Position numbers and translations under genes: made by a program. Shown in pieces: positions 56,391-64,000 of a DNA stretch of 64,000 nt. The notes beneath the pieces are model-generated. The model saw nothing but the letters and a program-made list of their open reading frames with translations, did no database searches and was not told the origin of the DNA. Numbering within the stretch: position 1 is the first letter of the stretch; each line of letters starts with the position of its first letter. This DNA is from Chamaecyparis obtusa (taxonomy: Eukaryota; Streptophyta; Pinopsida; Cupressales; Cupressaceae), in the NCBI GenBank assembly GCA_027943335.1, contig BSBK01007742.1, positions 496,001 to 560,000 on the forward strand. The letters are read 5' to 3'.

Positions 56391-57900
56391 GATTGAATTA
56401 TTAATAGTGGGTGCACTCATAACATGACTGGTGATAGAATAAAATTCATCAAGATGTAGGAATGTGATGGTGATTTAGTAATATTTGGTAATGATTCTCC
56501 CTCTATGGTAAAAGCTAAGGGATCTATCGCTTTAAATGATAAAAAAAATTGTGATGATGTTTAGTGGGTTGATGGTATGAAATACAACTTGTTAAGTATT
56601 TCTTAGTTGAATAAAAATGGATATAGATTGGAGTTCAATGAAGGTATATGGAGGACCATTGTGAAATCAGGAGAATTGATTGCTACTTGTGAGCACACTA
56701 AAGGTAACTTGTTCCATTTGAATGCTATTATTAAGATTTGTTTGATTGCTAAGGTAGAAGATTGTTGGTTATGGCATAGAAGGTTTTTTCAAGTAAATTT
56801 TGATAACTTGGTCAAAGTTAGTAAGATGAAGATAGTAAGGGGTTTTCCTATCCTAGTAAATCTAGACAATGTAATGTGTAAACAATATTAGCTTGAGAAG
56901 TTAGTTAGTTCTATTTGTATCAGTAAGAATTACTCTTCCAAAATTATTTTAGATATGGTTCATATGAATATATGTGATACAATGAGAACTTGTAATTAAT
57001 ATGGTGATCTATATTTCATGTTTCTTTTTGATGATTATTCAAGAATTATATTGGTTGTTTTTATAAAGGATGAATCATAAGACTTTCACATGTTTAAGAT
57101 CTACAAATCCAGAGTGGAGAAGGAGACCGATAATACCTTAAAATGTCTTAGATCTGATAGAGGAGGTGAGTTTACTTCACATGAATTTGTTTCATATTGT
57201 TAGGAATAGGGATTCAAAAGGTAGATGTCAGGTCCTAGGAAACCTTAATAAAATGATATTGTTGAAAGAAGAAAGACGTCTATCATTTATTGTAATAGGA
57301 CATTAATGTTTTAGAAAGGTGTTGCACAAACATTTTGGAGGGAAGTAATAAGGATTGATATTTACACATTGATTAGAGTTCAGTTGAATAAAGGTAAAAA
57401 AAAATACTTATGAAATGTGGCATGGTCGATCTCCTAGTGTAAGTTATTTCAAATATTTTGGAAGTAGATGTTATATAAAAATAGATGAAAATTCAAAAAA
57501 GTTCAACCAAAGAAGTGATGAGGGAATATTCTTAGGATGTTCCACAAAGAGAAAAGCCTACAAGTGATTGAACAAGAGAACAAATAAGATAGTGGAAAGT
57601 ACTAATGTAAAAGTACATGAATTTTCTGAGCAGAATGATGAATTCAGCAAGAAGAAACTTGAAGACTATCATGGTTTTGTATATTCACAACCAACGAAGC
57701 ATGAAACTATAGTAGAATTGATGGAGAGAGAGGTCAATAAATAGGAATCGATAAAATAAGTTGATGGTATTCCTACAATTGAACCAATATCTCCAATGTA
57801 TGTGAAACTAAATCATTCCCTAGATCAAATTAAAATCATTACTTTTCCAAATAACTCTAAACCTTGGGTACCAGAGGTAAAACCCAAGTGGTGGAATTAA
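56391..57900 (+). pseudogene. Element D protease and integrase, truncated before RT
   Basis: Protease IINSGCTHNMTGD at about 56398-56436 (D-S-G reads N-S-G). Pre-integrase: WLWHRRFFQVNFDNLVKVSK (56767-56825). Integrase: IILDMVHMNICDT, FLFDDYSRIILVVFIKDES, LKCLRSDRGGEF, NDIVERRK, VAQTFWREV, then YFKYFGSRCYIK and SDEGIFLGCSTKRKAYK. The last copia-like word is near 57880 (SKPWVPEVKPKWWN). RT, RNase H and the 3' LTR are missing. Many stops. Confidence 0.85.
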
Positions 57901-58440
57901 AACCACTACTATGACTACCATCACAACATATGACATTTGATTATCACATGTATGAAGTTGAAATATGTCATTCAAGAATTAATCGATAATGAGACCATTA
58001 CTATGGATGGTCATAATTCTAACAATGATCACAAAGAAAAATTAGACAGGTGAATTAACTAGTCAATTTTTTTCTCTCTAGATTCTAGATGATGCAACCT
58101 GATACAATAAATGACTGAGGTTGTATGATTATTCCCAAGAATTGATTTGATAATGCTAGGGTTCTATGAGTAATATTAGAGGATGAAATGATAATCTACC
58201 ATGTCTAGATGTTGATAGGTTTAACAAAGTCTCGTACATCCTATTAGATGATGAAATAGAAGACTAGAGTCATATGATGAAACATTTCTCTCATAAGATA
58301 AAATACCTCTAAAATAATGAAACATCTCTCATATGATAAAATACCTCTGAAATAATGAAACATGGGTTTGTATAGCTTTCCACTTAGTTTTTAGAAATTT
58401 TGGACAAGTTTGACTATTTTTGTTTAGATTTTTGATGGTG
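57901..58440. other. No gene; two-copy 40-bp tandem repeat
   Basis: ATGAAACAT(T)TCTCTCATA and GATAAAATACCTCT recur at about 58275-58314 and 58316-58354. Nothing else recognised. Confidence 0.6.
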
Positions 58441-59480
58441 TCTGATTGTGTTTATGATGCAGGAGCATCTTGGGTCTTTGAGCAATTTTGCATCAACCAA
58501 AAACATTTGCTATATTTTGTATCTATATGTTGTTTGCATTATAGTCATTGTGGTTGTTGGTTTCATTTTATGTGAAGATAACATGATGTTGAGAACCTAT
58601 TCTAGAACCTTCTCCTATGAGCGCATAAGAATTGGATGGATCATGTCGAAGTTAGAGTTGTTTTCCCTTGTTGTTGGAGCTGTATTTTTGTGCTTTCCGT
58701 GTGTTGATTGCACATCATGTAGTCGTTGATCCTTAATGAATCAGAATTTTTGATCTTGGGGTCTTAAAGAGGACCTAAAATAATATCTTCACCTAAGACT
58801 AAAAATCCTAATTCATCACGAGTTGGGAGTTATCACCATTTTCCTCGGGTATCAATTTTTAGCCAGTTTCACATGAAACGTGGAGTTTTTCATCTTCCAC
58901 CATTTTGTATGATGAAATGGGATCTTGCTAAGTTAGGATTATCTTCTTGGGTCATGTGTGGACCTAAATGTAACTTAGGATCGAGTTTTTTTTATTCTTT
59001 CTTTATTTTTGGTTTACACTTCCTAGTTGGACCTATAATGTAATTAAATGCCTCACTGGCCGACTTGTGGCTTAGATGGCTATATAAGAAGCTTAGGTTG
59101 TTTAGTTGGTAGAGATGGTGATATTAGAAGAGTAATATAATTATAAAAGAACATAATATTCTATCTGAGACTCTAAATTTATAATTCTCTTTATATTAGG
59201 CCGAAACCTAGAAGGCCTCATAGCCGGACATGTTTCCTGATTTATTTTAATCATACCAGTTTGGTTTCTAGTTGCCTTGCATCATATACATTGAGTTTTC
59301 ATTTTTCATGTGAATTATATATTTATTCCATGTGTAACTCTGAGCAGGGCTTGTTTGTTGGTTTAAGTTGAGTAAAATATGCTTTAATCTACATTGTCCC
59401 TATGTCAGTTTATGTATGTTTTGTCAATTGTTGGTAGTGTAAAACACACACATAAAGCACATAAGTAAGGGGGTATCAGG
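58441..59480 (+). other. LTR-like sequence with TATA box; class uncertain
   Basis: An ORF at 58448-58729 would encode two hydrophobic stretches (ILYLYVVCIIVIVVVGFIL and LELFSLVVGAVFLCF) but has no recognised homology. A TATA box CTATATAAGAAG is at 59090-59101, followed by a plausible leader and, further on, AGGCCGAAACCTAGAAGGCC (59203-59222), a small palindromic word. The whole resembles a plant LTR (U3-TATA-R) of a gypsy-type element, but no primer site was identified. Confidence 0.4.
59091..59099 (+). promoter_or_regulatory. TATA box
   Basis: TATATAAGA in a non-AT-rich context (GATGGCTATATAAGAAGC). No ORF follows, consistent with an LTR promoter. Confidence 0.45.
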
Positions 59481-59561
59481 GTATATGCACAAAGATGGGG
59501 GACCAAAAAGGTGCCACTTTCCTTTTTGGCCCCCAAATGGCCATAGTTTGTATGCACTAAA

Positions 59562-59783
59562 GCGCATGCACCCTATAGGGTGCACGCGCTATGGCTTGGG
59601 GTTCCCAAGCCTTAGGCTTGAGAAATTCAAAACATAGCACGTGAGCCTTATAGGGTGCACGCGCTATGAAAAATGCTAACACCCATGCACCCTATGCAAA
59701 AACCAGAAAAGTGTAGCATGCATAGTCTTGTAGAGCGCTAGCGTGCTATAGTGCATGCACCCTTTGAAAGAAACAAAAAAGTG

Positions 59784-59814
<31 letters not shown>

Positions 59815-59850
59815 GGGGAGATAGGGTTCTCTCTCTCTCTCTCTCTCTCT
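59562..59850. repeat. GC-rich palindromic words and GA/CT inverted microsatellite
   Basis: GCGCATGCACCCTATAGGG...CGCGC at 59562-59589 is a near-perfect palindrome; variants of TGCACCCTAT / ATAGGGTGCACGCGCTATG recur at about 59600-59765. Then (GA)n at 59784-59812 and (CT)n at 59830-59850 form an inverted pair around AAGGGGGGAGATAGGG. The CT run directly abuts the LTR of element C. Confidence 0.8.
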
Positions 59851-61403
59851 TATTAGAATAACTGAGAGGGGGGGTGAATTAGTTATCCAAGTCCCAAAAC
59901 AATAATGGGTAATCCAAAATACTGTTTCTCTAATTTCTATTAGTCGGTAAACATATATATGATTCACTGTCAGTGTTTTTACTAATCTTCAGTTAAAGAT
60001 CTTTAGTAGTTACCGATCAAATCAAATAGCTAAAATGTAAAGTATGATAATAAACAATCATCACAATAAACACATAACACAATGATTTAACGTGGAAACC
60101 CTATTAAGGGAAAAACCACCTGGGAACCACCAACCCAAAAAATTTCACTCTTCTGAAGTGAGGCATGTGAGGACACAACCCTGTTAAAGGTTACAATACA
60201 CAATATTAGGTGTGACCTGGCTAGAGGATTTTGCACTAGAAGTTATCTTTCAATCTTATGTCACTCACTATTCTAATTTATAGGATAACAATGTTTCACT
60301 TGTCGAAGTGAAACAAAAATAAGACTTAAAAGTCCACTCGGTTAAGAGATTTTCACTTTTTACAATTATTAGAAAGTAACAGTAGGTTGATCTACCTTAA
60401 TACAAAAAATTGTAGTTGCAGATCAATGTTATGCTCAACAATGTTTTCTAACCAATGTATCACTTTAGATCTTAACATCAATTCCACTTACAATCACTCG
60501 GTATTATGCTCTGTGTAGCTCAGTTATTCCTTTGTGTAGCTTGGTTCTTATTCTATAGCTCGATTCAGCAACCTGTATGATAAAAAATGCATGAATACTA
60601 GTTCACACTCCACTCCTACAGTATCTCCTTCTTCTTCTTTTTCTCTGATAAAAATACAATTTATTTTATTTTCCCCTAAATAAACATGTAAGCCATTTTA
60701 TTTTCATCCATCATATTTTTTCGCTTAATCATATCCACTAATTTTGCCACTTTAAACTTCCTCAGCTGATGTGTCATTAACACATTTCAATCTCCTTCAT
60801 CAAATATTCCTTGAACTTTGTTAGCCGTAGATCCATGTAACAAACTTTGACTTTTCACCTTGAAATCATGCGAATCCAGCTCATCAGTTTTGTCATCAAA
60901 TTGTCTAGTCGACAATATCATTAAATGATTTTATGTTCTCCTTAGTTAACAATGAAGTGTGTCGGTAAACCTTCATCAATTAAAATTATGCTTGGTATAC
61001 AACACACTACATCGGTGTATACTATCGTCGGTGTTTACACTGAGGATCTTGGTGAACATTAAACTGTTCTCCTTTACCAACAAACACTGCTTTGTGTCTT
61101 TTAGTTCCTTTCTCCATAATAGATGAATACAACATACTAAAGTCAATATAATGAGATCAAAGACTCATCAATAATTTATCGAATGCATTCCTTATCCTTA
61201 TCTGCTGTGACCTTCTTTCACCATTCTTCAGATGTCTTGATAATGATAACTTACAAGATAAGTACTGTCAAGCTAATAAGAAACTAGTTGACATCAATGA
61301 CAACATAATACTGATTTAACATATTGTATATCTATACAACTAATTTTCATGTGATCTTCAACCACTATTTCAACAATCTCTCCAATCAGTTGTAGGTTCA
61401 ACA
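59851..61403 (-). repeat. 3' LTR of element C
   Basis: About 1553 bp. On the minus strand it starts TGTTGAACCTACAACTGA right after the polypurine tract and ends ATTCACCCCCCCTCTCAG...TTCTAATA at 59851. It aligns with the 5' LTR of element B over its length. TAACCTTTAACAGGGTTGTG and CTTGACAGTACTTATCTTG are among the shared words. Confidence 0.88.
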
Positions 61404-61620
61404 ATCTCTCCCTTTGGCATTGATGGCAACTCAAATAATATGAATGTACCAAACATAAACTAAACATATGCTCTACAACTCTGTCTATCATAAGCTCTCC
61501 CTTAGATAGTTCATCCTTAACTCTTCCTATTCAGTATTCTCACCCTTTTCCTTTACAGTACAGATTCTCTTCCTTTCACTCATTCATATTTGCCTATTCT
61601 CTCCCTTTGACAACAATGCC
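61404..61620 (-). promoter_or_regulatory. Polypurine tract and upstream repeats of element C
   Basis: On the minus strand CCAAAGGGAGAGAT adjoins the LTR start; CAAAGGGAGAGAATAG (about 61590) and CTAAGGGAGAGCTT (about 61490) are further copies. Same layout as in element B. Confidence 0.75.
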
Positions 61621-61807
61621 AAATGAACAAAATAAACAAACATCAGTCATGTCCAAACCTCTTCATTGTATCTCAGTATACTAATATCTCCATTTGTTCT
61701 TCAAATTTAATCACAACCTTGAAATTAATCAAAGTGCGATCTATGCTAGCATCAACATGAGTGATCTTCTGATATAATAGGTTGATGCAACATTCCAGAT
61801 GACCTTA

Positions 61808-64000
61808 GTGACCGATAGACAGGGAACAGACCCCAAGTCTATTCCTCAAGTATTCAAAAGTTTCTTTCGGTAGAGGCTTTGTAAATATATCAGCAAGCTA
61901 TTCTTTAGATGTTACAAACTCCAGTTTAACTTGCTTGTCTTGTACTTACTATGTTAAGTAATGATACTTAATTGAGATGTGCTTTGTCTTCGAGTGCATT
62001 ACAAGATTTTTTGAAATGTTAATAGCACTAGTGTTGTCACAATAAATAGTCACTGGATCAGTGATCACCTCATTCATACCTTCCAACACTTGCTTTATAT
62101 AGGCTATAGTGGAGCAGTTTGTTGTAGCAGCAACATATTCAGCTTTAGCTATTGACTGAAAAATACAACTCTGCTTCTTGCTTGTCCAAGTTACAAGTTT
62201 GTCTCCAAAGAAAAATGCTCCTCCAGTTGTACTTTTTTTGTCATCCACTTTACCAGCCTAGTCAGCATCAGTATACACTTTCAGTTCAAACTTTCCATCT
62301 CTCAAATACCATAAACCATAATCTTTTGTCTTCTTAAGATAGCTCAATATCATTTTTGTTGCTATCATATGTGATTCTCTGGGATTTGCAAAAAATCTTG
62401 CAAATATTCCAACACAATGAGCAATATTAGGTCTAGAATGTACTACATACATCAATTTACCAATCATGGATTGGTAAAGAGTCTTATCAACCTCGGTAGT
62501 ACCATCTTCCTTTGTTAATTTACATCTGGTAACCATCGGTGTTCCTACAGGTTTTTCATTTTCCATATCAAATGTCTTCAAGACCTCCTTTATGTATTTT
62601 GATTGAGTGATGAAGATTCCATCACTGTGTTGAATCACCTGTAGTCCTAGAAAGAACTTAATCTCTCCGAACATAGACATTTCAAATTCCTTTTGCATCT
62701 CATTAGAAAATGCTTTACATACAATATCTCTACCTCCAAAAATTATATCAACAAATATTTTAGCTATGATAATAGTGTCATCAAAATTTCCTTTCATGTA
62801 TAGATTACTATTATCACTTGTTCTAATAAAACCAATACTTAAAAAATATGTGTGCAGTCTTTCATACCATGCTCTTGGTGCTTGTTTCAGTCCATACAGT
62901 GCTTTGTGCAGTCTACAAACCATATCTCAGTTGTCTGGATCTTCAAATCCTTCAGGTTGTTCAATGTAGACCTCTTCTTCAAGTATTCCATTTAGAAAAG
63001 AAGACTTCACATCCATTTGATAAACTTTAAATTTCTTATGTGCATTGTATGCTAGTAACATTCTAACACCCTCAAGTCTTGCAACAAGTGCAAATGTCTC
63101 ACCATAATCAATTCCTTCTTCTTGCACATATCCTTTACATACAAGTCTTTCTTTATTTCTTGTCACTTCTCCATTTTCATTCAGCTTATTTCTGAAAATC
63201 AATTTAGTACCAATAATATTTTTATCTTTAGGTCAGGGTACTAAGGTCCAAGTATTATTCTTTTCTATTTTCTCAATCTCTTCATTCATTGCTTTGACCC
63301 ATTCTTCATTATCCAAAGCAACTTGTATAGTTTTAGGTTCAAATTCACAAACCAAACAAGTACCTTGTTGTGATTTACTTTTAGTTTGCATACCAACATT
63401 CTTGTCTCCAATAATCTGGTTTTCAAGATGATGTCTTCTTACAAATCTTGCTAAGATCCTGGATCTTCTATCTTGTGCATCTTGCTATATATTCTGATGT
63501 GCATTCGGTTCAGGTTCATTAACTTGCTTAGTAGGTGCTCCTTGATCATCATTCTATTTTGTTAGTTGTGCCGATTGCTGTGCATTGCTCATCTATCTGT
63601 CGGTTATAGTAGTCTGTGATAGTCTCGATTGAAACTCAGGGACATCATAGTATGTAAATTGTCAGTAGTCTTTAGGTTCCTCAGTCTTTTCTTCATCTGT
63701 AAGCTTGTCATCAAATTCACCAACTCAAACATTTACACTTTCAATATTATTGTTAGTCATCTTGTTCAGACATTTGTAAGCTTTACTTTTGGTAGAATAT
63801 CCTAGGAATATTCCTTCATCTCCTTTGGAATCAAACTTACCAATCCTATCATCTTTCAGAATAAAACACTTACTTCCAAAGATTCTAAAATAACTTACAT
63901 TGGGCTTGTGTCCGAACCAAAGTTCATATGGTGTTCGGTTGGTGTCTTTCTTCAATTGTACTAAATTAAGCACATAGATTGTAGTGCTTACAACTTCTCT
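61808..64000 (-). pseudogene. Element C integrase end, reverse transcriptase and RNase H (runs off the edge)
   Basis: A single minus-strand frame from the window edge to about 61808, broken only by about ten stops and no frameshift I can see. Integrase end TPYELWFGHKPNVSYFRIFG and [78 protein letters not shown]; RNase H SRPNIA, CDNTSAINIS, MHSKTKHISIKYHY, DIFTKPLPKETFEYL. The catalytic motif reads IFVDIIFGG (about 62742-62768) where relatives have [10 protein letters not shown]: one Asp codon is missing, so RT would be inactive even without the stops. Confidence 0.92.

Noticed and set aside
58448..58729. Two-hydrophobic-segment ORF as a small membrane protein gene
   Set aside because: No homology, no supporting context, lies in LTR-like DNA with a downstream TATA box; treated as chance.

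Overview
The window reads as intergenic, repeat-filled nuclear DNA of a large-genome seed plant, most likely a gymnosperm. Evidence for a plant: Ty1/copia polyproteins with a plant-type CCHC gag, a tRNA-iMet primer binding site and LTRs of about 1.3-1.55 kb; a plant-type PPR fragment (its wording resembles conifer PPR proteins as I remember them); a NOG1 processed pseudogene; TRIM elements. No intact protein-coding gene was found. Every recognisable coding stretch carries stops, frameshifts or truncations. The gymnosperm assignment is inference.

Layout. 1-7155: degenerate copia element A (+), cut by the left window edge, with a SINE-like insertion in integrase and a LINE-tail-like insertion in RNase H. 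7156-12300: two minus-strand LTR remnants. 12318-16510: hairpin repeat, PPR fragment and a fold-back repeat cluster. 16519-18290: NOG1 retro-pseudogene, split by a 335-bp TRIM with a perfect 5-bp TSD and followed by an inverted copy of its own 3' end. 19341-23240: LTR-like DNA with a TATA box, then the 3' end of element G with a coiled-coil ORF, several polypurine tracts and an LTR. 24734-27990: deleted, chimeric copia element E (-). 29525-33053: 357-bp tandem array. 33607-36416: decayed single-exon transposase-like gene of about 936 codons (-). 36541-43220: a roughly symmetric block in which inverted arms surround a 3.9-kb satellite of exactly 160-bp self-palindromic monomers, plus a SWI2/SNF2 helicase fragment. 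44051-50258: copia element B (-). 50345-51720: decayed coiled-coil plus multi-zinc-knuckle gag-like ORF. 52268-52601: second TRIM with a perfect TSD. 53833-57900: truncated copia element D (+). 58441-59850: LTR-like DNA and a palindromic GC-rich patch. 59851-64000: copia element C (-), related to B and running off the right edge.

The pieces do not form a pathway; they record nested insertion and decay. Elements A, B and C share LTR type, polyprotein wording and a series of polypurine-tract-like motifs ahead of the 3' LTR, a feature described for the Sirevirus lineage. Many stops are explained by C-to-T change (CAG/CAA/CGA to stop), as expected of heavily methylated DNA. Best candidates for something undescribed: the 160-bp palindromic satellite with inverted loops, the plant transposase with an HGKGE/DGAG signature, and the NOG1 inverted-repeat locus.
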